From Bacteroides faecalis (GTDB lineage Bacteria; Bacteroidota; Bacteroidia; Bacteroidales; Bacteroidaceae): a stretch of 64,000 nt of DNA. Positions 17,020-24,732 of this stretch are shown piece by piece. Made by a program: the position numbers and the translations under genes. How positions within the stretch are numbered: position 1 is the stretch's first letter; each line of letters opens with the position of its first letter. The DNA lies in NCBI RefSeq assembly GCF_003865075.1, contig NZ_BHWB01000004.1:62001-126000 (forward strand), written 5' to 3'. The notes beneath the pieces are model-generated. The model was given only the letters and a program-made list of their open reading frames with translations. It was not told the DNA's origin and did not search any database.

Positions 17020-18228
17020 ATGAACCAACAATTCTTGAAAGAAATCGAAATGGGCTCCAAAAGCGCCCTCGTCAAAAAGCGGATTATTACACATTATATA
17101 TATAATGGTAGTTCTACTATCCCTGATCTTTCAAAAGAGCTGGATTTAAGCGTACCCACCGTCACTAAATTTATTGGTGAAATGTGCGAAGACGGATATA
17201 TTAACGATTACGGAAAACTAGAAACTAGTGGCGGACGCCATCCGAATCTCTACGGGCTAAACCCTGAATCCGGTTATTTTATAGGGGTGGACATAAAACG
17301 GTTTGCAATCAACATAGGGTTGATCAATTTTAAAGGAGATATGATGGAGTTGAAAATGAATATACCTTATAATTTCGAGAATTCGATAGAAGGAATGAAT
17401 GAATTATGTCGGCACATTCTCAATTTTATAAATAAACTCACAATTAATAAGGAGAAGATTCTAAATATTAATGTAAATTTATCAGGTCGGGTCAATCCTG
17501 AATCAGGATATAGTTTCAGCCAGTTTAACTTTGAAGAACGCCCACTAGCAGATGTTTTATCAGAGAAACTTGGTTATAAGGTTACTGTCGATAACGATAC
17601 GCGTGCTATGACTTATGGAGAATATATGCAAGGCTGTGTCAAAGGAGAAAAAGATATCATTTTTGTAAATGTCAGTTGGGGAATAGGTATCGGAATTATT
17701 ATTGATGGCAAGGTTTACACTGGAAAGTCAGGGTTTTCCGGAGAATTCGGACATATCAGTGCTTACGATAATGAGATTATTTGCCATTGCGGGAAAAAGG
17801 GATGTCTGGAAACAGAAGCTTCCGGTTCTGCTCTCCATCGTATTTTATTGGAACGTATCAAAAATGGAGAAAGTTCTATTCTATCAACCCGAATTTCCTC
17901 AGAAGAAGATCCCATTACTCTTGACGAAATTATCGCTTCAGTAAACAAGGAGGATTTATTATGCATTGAGATCGTTGAAGAAATAGGGCAAAAGTTAGGA
18001 AAACAAATAGCCGGATTAATCAATATTTTTAACCCGGAATTAGTCATTATAGGTGGCACAGTATCATTGACCGGTGATTATATCACACAACCAATAAAAA
18101 CTGCGGTACGCAAATATTCCTTGAATTTAGTCAATAAGGATTCCGCCATTGTCACATCCAAATTAAAAGACAAAGCTGGGATTGTCGGAGCTTGTATGTT
18201 GGCACGTAGCAGGATGTTTGAAAGCTAA
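17020..18228 (+). CDS. ROK family transcriptional regulator
   Basis: A 402-residue sugar-responsive repressor of the NagC/Mlc/XylR type. Residues about 18-60 form a winged helix (RIITHYIYNGSSTIPDLSKE, then SVPTVTKFIGEM). The ROK domain follows, with the phosphate motif FIGVDIKRFAINIG, VDNDTRAMTYGE, the glycine-rich WGIGIGIIIDGKV, GEFGHI, and the zinc motif CHCGKKGCLE. As it faces the FAD-oxidoreductase operon across a 346-base spacer with a palindrome, it most likely represses that operon until the sugar, probably an amino sugar given the AGE epimerase, is present. The ligand is inferred from context only. Confidence 0.9.
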   Translation: MNQQFLKEIEMGSKSALVKKRIITHYIYNGSSTIPDLSKELDLSVPTVTKFIGEMCEDGYINDYGKLETSGGRHPNLYGLNPESGYFIGVDIKRFAINIGLINFKGDMMELKMNIPYNFENSIEGMNELCRHILNFINKLTINKEKILNINVNLSGRVNPESGYSFSQFNFEERPLADVLSEKLGYKVTVDNDTRAMTYGEYMQGCVKGEKDIIFVNVSWGIGIGIIIDGKVYTGKSGFSGEFGHISAYDNEIICHCGKKGCLETEASGSALHRILLERIKNGESSILSTRISSEEDPITLDEIIASVNKEDLLCIEIVEEIGQKLGKQIAGLINIFNPELVIIGGTVSLTGDYITQPIKTAVRKYSLNLVNKDSAIVTSKLKDKAGIVGACMLARSRMFES

Positions 18229-18255
18229 AATAATGTCATCAATCCTTAATACAAT

Positions 18256-18332
18256 TATAGTGACGCTATGAGATAAGTATAGTGTCGGTATATTCTATAA
18301 ATACTGTCACTATAGTGACTCTATAGTGACAG
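18256..18332. repeat. Cluster of TATAGTGAC repeats with a 12-bp inverted repeat
   Basis: TATAGTGAC or a one-base variant occurs at 18256-18264, 18278-18286 (TATAGTGTC), 18311-18319 and 18322-18330, plus the reverse form at 18306-18314. The last copies build a perfect 12-bp inverted repeat, CTGTCACTATAG (18304-18315) and CTATAGTGACAG (18321-18332), with a 5-bp centre. There is no T-run, so a binding-site array is as likely as a terminator for the ROK gene. Confidence 0.65.
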
Positions 18333-18400
18333 CATCATAGAACAGTGCTCAAAAAGGCCACTACATTTTAATTAAAGCAAGAAAAAAGACTCCATTTCTT

Positions 18401-18430
18401 TTTGTTTTTTCAAATAAAGCTGTAATTTTG
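18401..18430 (+). promoter_or_regulatory. Promoter for tRNA-Thr
   Basis: TTTG at 18401-18404 and TAATTTTG at 18423-18430, 18 bp apart, match both Bacteroidetes boxes. The tRNA begins 22 bp downstream of the -7 box. Confidence 0.65.
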
Positions 18431-18452
18431 CACGCCATAAACGAGAGACAAT

Positions 18453-18525
<73 letters not shown>

Positions 18526-18624
18526 CTCAAACGGAAACCTTTTAATTCTCTTATATTTAGGAGTTTAGGTTCCCGCTATTTATTTACGAGATCTTCAATT
18601 TATAGATTAAAAAAAAGGAAATAT

Positions 18625-18640
18625 TGTCCACCAGTGGACA
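18625..18640. promoter_or_regulatory. Perfect 7-bp palindrome before the integrase stub
   Basis: TGTCCAC-CA-GTGGACA lies 42 bp before the integrase start codon. Such a site could bind the integrase, an excisionase or a repressor of the lost element; it is a candidate arm or operator site only. Confidence 0.4.
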
Positions 18641-18682
18641 AAACGACTTATCCAAAACTTATCCTTTAAATTTTAATCTATT

Positions 18683-18866
18683 ATGGCAACTCTTAAACTA
18701 ACTATTTTCAAAGCAAAAGTTTTAAAGGACGGGAGGCATAAAATAAGAATAGCCGTATGTCATAAGAAAGAGACATGTTATATTGTAACGCGTTTCATTA
18801 TTGACAACTTGTCGCAGTTTAAAAATGGGCAAGTAACAAAGCGTCCTGACGCTTCAATTATTTGCT
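18683..18866 (+). pseudogene. Tyrosine integrase stub (N-terminal domain only)
   Basis: The first 60 or so codons, beginning MATLKLTIFKAKVLKDG and continuing through KKETCYIVTRFIIDNLSQFKNG to KRPDAS, match the N-terminal DNA-binding domain of Bacteroides tyrosine recombinases that insert elements at tRNA genes. Beyond about base 18866 the frame (which stays open to 19051) is antisense to a small accessory gene and is no longer integrase. The core-binding and catalytic domains are absent. With the tRNA just upstream, this marks the left end of a degraded integrative element. Confidence 0.75.
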
Positions 18867-18999
18867 CTAAAGTAAAAATCACTTTAGGATATTCTGCTTC
18901 TTCCAAACCTGTACGGATGTCAACAAACCAGCTTTCTTTATTCTCACTAATGATCGCATTCTCAAAACCTTCTACTGTTTTTCCTATAATTGTTTTCAT
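18867..18999 (-). pseudogene. Small accessory ORF, 3' end lost
   Basis: Starting at 18999 this frame encodes MKTIIGKTVEGFENAIIS, then a stretch with WFVDIRTGLEEAEYPKVIF and TLEQIIE, before running antisense into the integrase stub and stopping at 18778. The first 44 or so codons look like a genuine small soluble protein; the rest is read-through of the fusion point. It starts 6 bp after the next gene upstream, so the two formed an operon. I do not recognise the family. Confidence 0.5.
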
Positions 19000-19005
19000 G
19001 ATTGT

Positions 19006-19233
19006 TCATTTATTTAAATTATATTCATTCACTATACTCCAGTCGAAATGAGGATATTCCGCAATTGTTACATAGACTGGATGTCCTTGCGCGGATATAG
19101 CTGCGTAATGCTCAACATCGCTCAGATCATTAGCTGTCACACCGATTACACTACCTATACCTTTCAAAGGTATATCAAAACAAATTTCTGCCGAGAACTT
19201 GTGCTTAGGACTTCTTAGACTGTTAGTATTCAT
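19006..19233 (-). CDS. Small hypothetical protein of a mobile-element remnant
   Basis: A 75-residue soluble protein, starting MNTNSLRSPKHKFSAEIC and containing a DLSDVEHYAAISAQGHPVYV segment. It has no membrane span or recognisable motif. It is placed between the integrase stub and an IS982-type transposase and is 6 bp upstream of the truncated ORF, so it is best seen as cargo of the degraded element. Family unknown to me. Confidence 0.5.
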   Translation of the reverse strand: MNTNSLRSPKHKFSAEICFDIPLKGIGSVIGVTANDLSDVEHYAAISAQGHPVYVTIAEYPHFDWSIVNEYNLNK

Positions 19234-19293
19234 AATCTATTTTTTAGTTGTTAATACTTTGTTTCTTATTTTGATGTTACAAAGATTTATTGT

Positions 19294-20163
19294 ATGGCCG
19301 ATGATTTTTGCAAGGAATTTGCATTGCAACAGGAAAAATATATGATTGAAGACAAGAAGCGGAAGCATCGCAACAAGCCCAACTGCATGAATGACGCTGA
19401 GGTTATGGTTATTCTTATTGTGTTCCACTCCAGTGGTTTCCGCTGCTTCAAGCATTATTACAAGGAGTATATCTGCAAACATCTGAAGCACCTGTTTCCG
19501 CGCCAGGTATCCTATAGCCGTTTTGTGGAACTGGAGAAGGAAGTACTGCTTCCTCTGGTCATTTTCATCAAGAAAATCCTGCTGGACACCTGTACCGGCA
19601 TCAGTTTTGTTGACTCCACCCCTTTACGTGTCTGTCGTAACCAAAGGATTCTGATTCATAAGACATTTGAAGGGATTGCCGAGCGTGGAAAATGTTCTAT
19701 GGGCTGGTTCTTCGGGTTCAAACTGGATCTGATAATCAATGATAAGGGTGAGATTCTTAATTTCACGTTTACACTTGGAAATGTAGATGATCGGGAACCA
19801 TTGAAACGGGGCAAATTCCTGGAGAACATCAAAGGAAAACTATGCGCAGACAAGGGATATATTGGCCAGGCTCTGTTCGAAAATCTCTTTCTTAACGGTA
19901 TCCGGCTTGTTACCAAAGTTAAAAACAACATGAGAAACTCCCTGATGAGTATAGCTGACAAGATTCTGCTCAGAGAAAGAGCCTTGATTGAGACGGTCAA
20001 TGACGAATTGAAGAACATTGCACAGATAGGACACTTCAGACATCGTTCGTTCTGTAATTTCATTGCCAATGCATTGTCAGCTATCGCAGCATACTGCTTT
20101 TTTGAGAAGAAACCCGCCATTGATGTAAAATTCATCAATAACAGGCAACTCGCTATTTTCTGA
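19294..20163 (+). CDS. IS982-family transposase
   Basis: The 289-residue protein carries the DDE blocks of the IS982 family: FVDSTPLRVCRN (first Asp), KLCADKGYIGQALF (second Asp) and ERALIETVNDELKNIAQIGHFRHRS (Glu). Family members usually have about ten more residues before ADDFCKEF. Here the upstream codons read DVTKIYC in frame but no standard start exists before a stop, so the normal start codon seems lost and the ATG at 19294 may be a weak substitute. Terminal inverted repeats could not be resolved. It probably jumped into the remnant of the integrative element. Confidence 0.85.
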   Translation: MADDFCKEFALQQEKYMIEDKKRKHRNKPNCMNDAEVMVILIVFHSSGFRCFKHYYKEYICKHLKHLFPRQVSYSRFVELEKEVLLPLVIFIKKILLDTCTGISFVDSTPLRVCRNQRILIHKTFEGIAERGKCSMGWFFGFKLDLIINDKGEILNFTFTLGNVDDREPLKRGKFLENIKGKLCADKGYIGQALFENLFLNGIRLVTKVKNNMRNSLMSIADKILLRERALIETVNDELKNIAQIGHFRHRSFCNFIANALSAIAAYCFFEKKPAIDVKFINNRQLAIF

Positions 20164-20378
20164 TTTTATTTTGAACTCACATTATTTTAAGCTAAACTCC
20201 TACATTACAGCTTTTATCAATCCATTTACACTTTTTGTTCCCATGAATATTTGTATATCAGCACATCTTATTTTATCTTTGTGCACATCTTAACAAAAGA
20301 AGTTAATCACGACAGAATAGCCTATGTAGTTAAGAGATCAATTCACAATAACTGATGTAGAACAAAAAATCAAGATTT
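20164..20378. other. Gap between IS982 and nuclease unit
   Basis: The gap contains the right end of the IS982 copy (boundary not resolved) and the promoter of the nuclease unit at 20250-20281. No repeat of the tRNA 3' end is visible here, so the right attachment site of the integrated element has been lost or lies outside the window. Confidence 0.4.
20250..20281 (+). promoter_or_regulatory. Consensus promoter for the small ORF and nuclease
   Basis: TTTG at 20250-20253, a 20-bp spacer and TATCTTTG at 20274-20281 match the Bacteroidetes consensus at every fixed position. A leader of about 90 nt follows before the first small ORF. Confidence 0.75.
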
Positions 20379-20477
20379 ATGATAGCTCGTATTTTCGCAA
20401 TGGTTGTAGCAGGTATTATCATAGTATACCTAGTTCGTTTTATAGACAATTTTATGTCAAGAAGACGTTTTAAATAA
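20379..20477 (+). CDS. 32-residue single-pass membrane peptide
   Basis: This short frame reads MIARIFAMVVAGIIIVYLV, then RFIDNFMSRRRFK and TAA. It would form one membrane helix with a positively charged cytoplasmic tail. It is the first frame after the strong promoter at 20250-20281 and ends 19 bp before the nuclease gene, so it is in position to be translated. It could be a genuine small membrane protein or a leader peptide; no family is known to me. Confidence 0.5.
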   Translation: MIARIFAMVVAGIIIVYLVRFIDNFMSRRRFK

Positions 20478-20496
20478 GTGGTGTTTTAAACAAATA

Positions 20497-21375
20497 ATGA
20501 AACGAAGTAAAAAAAGAAAAACATCTACAAAAAGTCCACATTCCAATTATAAATTAGGATGTATACTTACAATCATAGTTCTTATTCCCGTCTTGTATGG
20601 AATATATCTATATTGTCAGCAACAACCTAAAGTTATCCAACAGGAAAGTAAGCAACAAATTATCAATAACTCTTATCAAGATCTTGATAAAGAAGGCTTA
20701 GAATTACCTATTTCATTAACACCCCGGCAAGAACAAATAATCCATCACACAGGCTACACTGTTTCTTATAACAAAGACTTAAGACTTCCCAACTGGGTTT
20801 CTTATGAATTAACTCGTAAAGAATCACAAGGGAAAGAAAAAAGGAACGATCGTTTTATTGTTGATCCATTAGTGAATGGCCCGATTGCAACTAATGCTGA
20901 CTACACTCGATCTGGCTTCGACAAGGGGCATATGGCGCCTGCTGCAGATATGAAATGGAGTCCTATAGTTATGAAAGAATCTTTTTATTTTAGCAATGTG
21001 TGCCCACAACATCCTCAATTAAACAGAAGAGGATGGAAAAATTTGGAAGAAAAAATACGAGACTGGGCTATAGCAGACAGTGCAATTATCATCATCTGTG
21101 GTCCTATCGTAGAAAAAAATGCTAAAACAATTGGAAAAAATAAGATAGCAATACCAAAGCAATTTTTTAAAGTTGTTCTCTCTCCTTTTGCAAAACCTAT
21201 GCGTGCCATTGGTTTTATCTTCAACAATGCACAAGCATTAAATCCTCTTTCTACATATGTTGTAACAGTAGATAGCGTTGAACAACTTACCGGTATGGAT
21301 TTCTTTGCACCCTTGCCTGATGAAGTAGAGAATAAAATAGAGGCATATGCTAATTATCGCGAATGGCCAGAATAA
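20497..21375 (+). CDS. Membrane-anchored DNA/RNA non-specific endonuclease
   Basis: The 292-residue protein has a basic N-terminus, one membrane helix (LGCILTIIVLIPVLYGIYLY) and then a NUC1-type (beta-beta-alpha-Me) nuclease domain facing the periplasm. The catalytic block reads SGFDKGHMAPAADM, where most relatives have DRGH, and is followed by the FSNVCPQHPQLNRRGWKNLE segment that provides the metal-binding Asn. The substitution of Lys for Arg in DRGH is unusual but conservative. Such enzymes degrade extracellular or invading nucleic acid or recycle nucleotides. Confidence 0.88.
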   Translation: MKRSKKRKTSTKSPHSNYKLGCILTIIVLIPVLYGIYLYCQQQPKVIQQESKQQIINNSYQDLDKEGLELPISLTPRQEQIIHHTGYTVSYNKDLRLPNWVSYELTRKESQGKEKRNDRFIVDPLVNGPIATNADYTRSGFDKGHMAPAADMKWSPIVMKESFYFSNVCPQHPQLNRRGWKNLEEKIRDWAIADSAIIIICGPIVEKNAKTIGKNKIAIPKQFFKVVLSPFAKPMRAIGFIFNNAQALNPLSTYVVTVDSVEQLTGMDFFAPLPDEVENKIEAYANYREWPE

Positions 21376-21392
21376 TCTATTTAAAATCCTTC

Positions 21393-21400
21393 TATCTTTG
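21393..21400 (+). promoter_or_regulatory. Promoter -7 box for mltG
   Basis: TATCTTTG lies 28 bp before the ATG at 21429 and downstream of the first possible in-frame ATG at 21363, which supports the later start for mltG. No clear -33 box. Confidence 0.5.
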
Positions 21401-21428
21401 TCGCATAAAAAAAATAACGTCTTACAAG

Positions 21429-22457
21429 ATGAAGAAAATAATTCTATTTACGGTACTGTTAGGGACAATCCTTCTTTGCACAATTACAGGAGGGGCAATC
21501 TATTATTATTTATTTGCCCCACAGTTTCATCCTCCAAAAAACGCTTATATATATATAGATCGTGATGACACCACTGACTCAATATATACTAAGATAAAAC
21601 AAGTAGGTCATGTCAATAGCCTCAAAGGCTTCGATTGGATGGTGAAATATAAAAAACTCAATCAAAACATTCATACAGGACGCTATGTTATCCGTCCGAA
21701 TGACAATGTATACCATGTTTTTAGCCGTATTTCCAGAGGATATCAAGAACCTATAAATCTCACAATTGGAAGCGTTCGTACCATGGACCGACTTGCTCGA
21801 AGTGTAGGTAAACAATTGATGATCGACTCTAGCGAAATAGCTAAACTATTGTTTGATTCTACCTTTCAACAAAAGATGGGTTACAACGCTGAAACTATGC
21901 CATGTCTTTTCATACCCGAAACTTATCAAGTCTACTGGGATATGAGTGTTGATGAATTCTTTCAACGTATGCAAAAAGAACATGAGCGCTTCTGGAACAA
22001 AAATCGCCTATCCCAAGCCACAGCCATTGGGATGACACCATCAGAGGTCAGCACACTGGCATCTATTGTCGAAGAAGAAACCAATAACAATCAAGAAAAA
22101 CCAATGGTGGCCGGTTTATATATCAACCGCCTACAAGCTGATATGCCTCTGCAGGCAGACCCTACCATTAAATTTGCTTTGCAAGATTTTGGTTTGAGAC
22201 GCATTTCTAATGAAAACCTGAAAATAAATTCACCATATAATACTTACATAAATACCGGACTTCCTCCTGGACCTATCCGTATCCCCTCTAAAAAAGGGAT
22301 AGACAGTGTATTAAATTACACAAAACACAACTACATATACATGTGTGCAAAAGAGGATTTTTCGGGTACTCACAATTTTGCTTCTAATTATGCTGATCAT
22401 ATGGCAAATGCTAGAAAATATTGGAAAGCACTGAATGAAAGAAAGATTTTCAAGTAA
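21429..22457 (+). CDS. mltG: Endolytic murein transglycosylase MltG
   Basis: MltG cuts nascent glycan strands at the inner membrane and so sets their length during cell-wall growth. The protein (342 residues) has one N-terminal membrane helix (ILLCTITGGAIYYYLF), a LysM-like region, and the YceG catalytic domain with LASIVEEETNNNQEKPMVAGLYINRL (catalytic Glu), PLQADPTIKFAL and a final HNFASNYADHMANARKYW. The open frame extends upstream to 21363, overlapping the nuclease gene, but a promoter box between the two ATGs favours 21429. Confidence 0.92.
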   Translation: MKKIILFTVLLGTILLCTITGGAIYYYLFAPQFHPPKNAYIYIDRDDTTDSIYTKIKQVGHVNSLKGFDWMVKYKKLNQNIHTGRYVIRPNDNVYHVFSRISRGYQEPINLTIGSVRTMDRLARSVGKQLMIDSSEIAKLLFDSTFQQKMGYNAETMPCLFIPETYQVYWDMSVDEFFQRMQKEHERFWNKNRLSQATAIGMTPSEVSTLASIVEEETNNNQEKPMVAGLYINRLQADMPLQADPTIKFALQDFGLRRISNENLKINSPYNTYINTGLPPGPIRIPSKKGIDSVLNYTKHNYIYMCAKEDFSGTHNFASNYADHMANARKYWKALNERKIFK

Positions 22458-22458
22458 A

Positions 22459-22492
22459 TTTGTGATAAAACGAGATGAAAAGGCTATCTTTG
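22459..22492 (+). promoter_or_regulatory. Promoter for iorAB-paaK
   Basis: TTTG at 22459-22462 and TATCTTTG at 22485-22492 are separated by 22 bp, slightly longer than ideal. The iorA start lies 48 bp downstream of the -7 box. Confidence 0.6.
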
Positions 22493-22540
22493 TCCAATAG
22501 AATAACAAACTGTGATCAACACTAATAAAAGAAATTATAT

Positions 22541-24133
22541 ATGAGCAAGCAACTCTTACTTGGCGACGAAGCCATTGCACAAGCAGCATTGGATGCCGGA
22601 CTTTCAGGTGTGTATGCCTATCCGGGAACTCCTTCAACTGAAATTACTGAGTATATTCAAATGGCTCCTATTACAAGCGAGCAGAACATACATAGCCGCT
22701 GGTGTACCAATGAAAAAACAGCAATGGAAGCTGCATTAGGTATGTCTTTCGTTGGAAAACGGGCATTAGTTTGTATGAAACATGTAGGAATGAATGTGGC
22801 AGCCGATTGTTTCGTTAATTCAGCAATGACAGGAGTAAAAGGGGGATTAATAGTAGTAGCAGCCGATGATCCTAGTATGCACTCTTCCCAAAACGAACAA
22901 GACAGCCGTTTTTACGGAGATTTTTCACTTATACCGATGTACGAACCTAGCAACCAACAGGAAGCATACGACATGGTGTATGATGGTTTTGAATTCTCTG
23001 AGAAATTAGGTGAACCGGTTTTAATGCGAATGGTAACTCGTCTTGCCCACTCTCGTTCCGGAGTAATACGTAAAGATCAGAAGTCTCAAAATAGTATTGC
23101 TTTCAGTGATGATCCCCGCCAATTCATTTTATTACCAGGAATTGCACGTAAACGCTATAAAGTATTACTTGCACGCCAAGATGAATTCATCAAAGCATCT
23201 GAAGAATCACCATACAACAAGTATATGGATGGACCAAACAAAAAGTTGGGAATTATAGCTTGTGGAATTGGTTATAACTATTTAATGGAGAACTATCCCG
23301 AAGGATGCGAATATCCGGTGTTAAAAATCGGACAATATCCTTTGCCCAAAAAGCAACTTCTCCAATTAGTTGAATCTTGTGATGAGATTCTGGTATTGGA
23401 AGATGGCCAGCCATTTGTTGAAAAGCAATTAAAAGGTTATTTAGGTATCGGTGTTAAAGTCAAAGGACGTTTGGATGGTACTCTTTCTCAAGATGGAGAA
23501 TTAAATCCGGACTCTGTAGCACGAGCAGTTGGCAAAGAAAATAAATCAGAATTTAGTATACCTTCAGTAGTGGAAATGCGTCCTCCTGCACTTTGTGAAG
23601 GTTGTGGGCACCGTGATATGTATATTACACTTACCGAAGTTCTTAAAGAAGAGTATCCTTCTCACAAAGTATTCAGTGATATTGGATGTTATACTTTAGG
23701 AGCCAATGCACCTTTCAATGCCATCAATTCATGTGTAGACATGGGCGCTTCTATTACTATGGCAAAAGGTGCTGCTGATGGAGGTCTTCATCCATCTGTA
23801 GCCGTAATAGGTGACTCTACGTTCACTCATTCAGGCATGACAGGATTATTGGACTGTGTTAATGAGAACGCAAATGTCACTATCGTTATATCCGACAATG
23901 AGACTACTGCAATGACCGGTGGTCAGGACTCTGCCGGTACTGGACGTATCGAAGCTATATGTACAGGTTTGGGAGTAGATCCTGCCCATATCCGTGTAGT
24001 TGTTCCATTAAAGAAAAACTACGAAGAGATGAAACAAATTATACGCGAAGAAATTGAATATCGCGGAGTATCCGTTATCATCCCACGAAGAGAATGTATC
24101 CAAACATTAGCACGCAAAAAAAGAAGTAAATAA
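22541..24133 (+). CDS. iorA: Indolepyruvate ferredoxin oxidoreductase, alpha subunit
   Basis: IorA with IorB oxidatively decarboxylates aryl-pyruvates (from Trp, Phe, Tyr) to aryl-acetyl-CoA, reducing ferredoxin. The 530 residues contain the N-terminal pyrimidine-binding part (LGDEAIAQAALDAG, YAYPGTPSTEI) and the TPP domain (PALCEGCGHRDMY, VFSDIGCYTLG, AVIGDSTFTHSGMTGL, SDNETTAMTGGQ). Well-studied archaeal IorA carries an extra C-terminal domain with two [4Fe-4S] clusters; here the protein ends soon after VIIPRRECIQTLARK and that domain is absent. It is followed 3 bp later by iorB. Confidence 0.93.
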   Translation: MSKQLLLGDEAIAQAALDAGLSGVYAYPGTPSTEITEYIQMAPITSEQNIHSRWCTNEKTAMEAALGMSFVGKRALVCMKHVGMNVAADCFVNSAMTGVKGGLIVVAADDPSMHSSQNEQDSRFYGDFSLIPMYEPSNQQEAYDMVYDGFEFSEKLGEPVLMRMVTRLAHSRSGVIRKDQKSQNSIAFSDDPRQFILLPGIARKRYKVLLARQDEFIKASEESPYNKYMDGPNKKLGIIACGIGYNYLMENYPEGCEYPVLKIGQYPLPKKQLLQLVESCDEILVLEDGQPFVEKQLKGYLGIGVKVKGRLDGTLSQDGELNPDSVARAVGKENKSEFSIPSVVEMRPPALCEGCGHRDMYITLTEVLKEEYPSHKVFSDIGCYTLGANAPFNAINSCVDMGASITMAKGAADGGLHPSVAVIGDSTFTHSGMTGLLDCVNENANVTIVISDNETTAMTGGQDSAGTGRIEAICTGLGVDPAHIRVVVPLKKNYEEMKQIIREEIEYRGVSVIIPRRECIQTLARKKRSK

Positions 24134-24136
24134 GCC

Positions 24137-24721
24137 ATGAAAAAAGATATTATATTATCGGGAGTAGGTGGACAAGGTATCTTGTCTATCGCTACAGTTA
24201 TCGGAAAAGCAGCCTTAAAAGAAGGACTTTACATGAAACAGGCAGAAGTACATGGAATGAGCCAACGTGGTGGAGATGTTCAATCTAACCTTCGTATCAG
24301 TGACCAACCTATTGCTTCAGATTTAATTCCTTCCGGGAAATGTGATCTCATCATTTCATTGGAACCAATGGAAGGTTTGCGTTATCTCCCCTACCTCCAT
24401 TCAGAGGGATGGTTGGTTACTAACGAAACTCCGTTTGTTAATATACCGAATTATCCGGAAGAAGATAAAGTGATGGCAGAAATCAATAAATTACCAAAAA
24501 AGATTGTATTGAATGTAGACAAGGTTGCCAAAGAAGTAGGCTCTATCCGGGTTGCTAATATGGTATTACTCGGAGCAACCATTCCTTTCCTTGACATCGC
24601 TTATGGGAAAATACAGGATAGCATCCATGAGATCTTCATACGAAAAGGAGAGGCAATTGTTGAAATGAATTTAAAAGCATTAGCTGCCGGCAAAGATATT
24701 GCAGAAAAACTAATGCAATAA
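24137..24721 (+). CDS. iorB: Indolepyruvate ferredoxin oxidoreductase, beta subunit
   Basis: IorB is the gamma-domain partner of IorA. The 194-residue protein shows the family start IILSGVGGQGILSIATVIGKAA, then EVHGMSQRGGDVQSNLRIS and LISLEPMEGLRYLPYL. It is normal in length and lies between iorA (3-bp gap) and paaK (11-bp gap), giving a tight three-gene operon for aromatic amino-acid fermentation to aryl acetates. Confidence 0.94.
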   Translation: MKKDIILSGVGGQGILSIATVIGKAALKEGLYMKQAEVHGMSQRGGDVQSNLRISDQPIASDLIPSGKCDLIISLEPMEGLRYLPYLHSEGWLVTNETPFVNIPNYPEEDKVMAEINKLPKKIVLNVDKVAKEVGSIRVANMVLLGATIPFLDIAYGKIQDSIHEIFIRKGEAIVEMNLKALAAGKDIAEKLMQ

Positions 24722-24732
24722 CTATCATTGTT

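Noticed and set aside
18778..19051. Plus and minus ORFs taken at full length
   Set aside because: Each is partly antisense to the other; only the integrase N-terminus and the small accessory N-terminus look real, and they meet near 18866.
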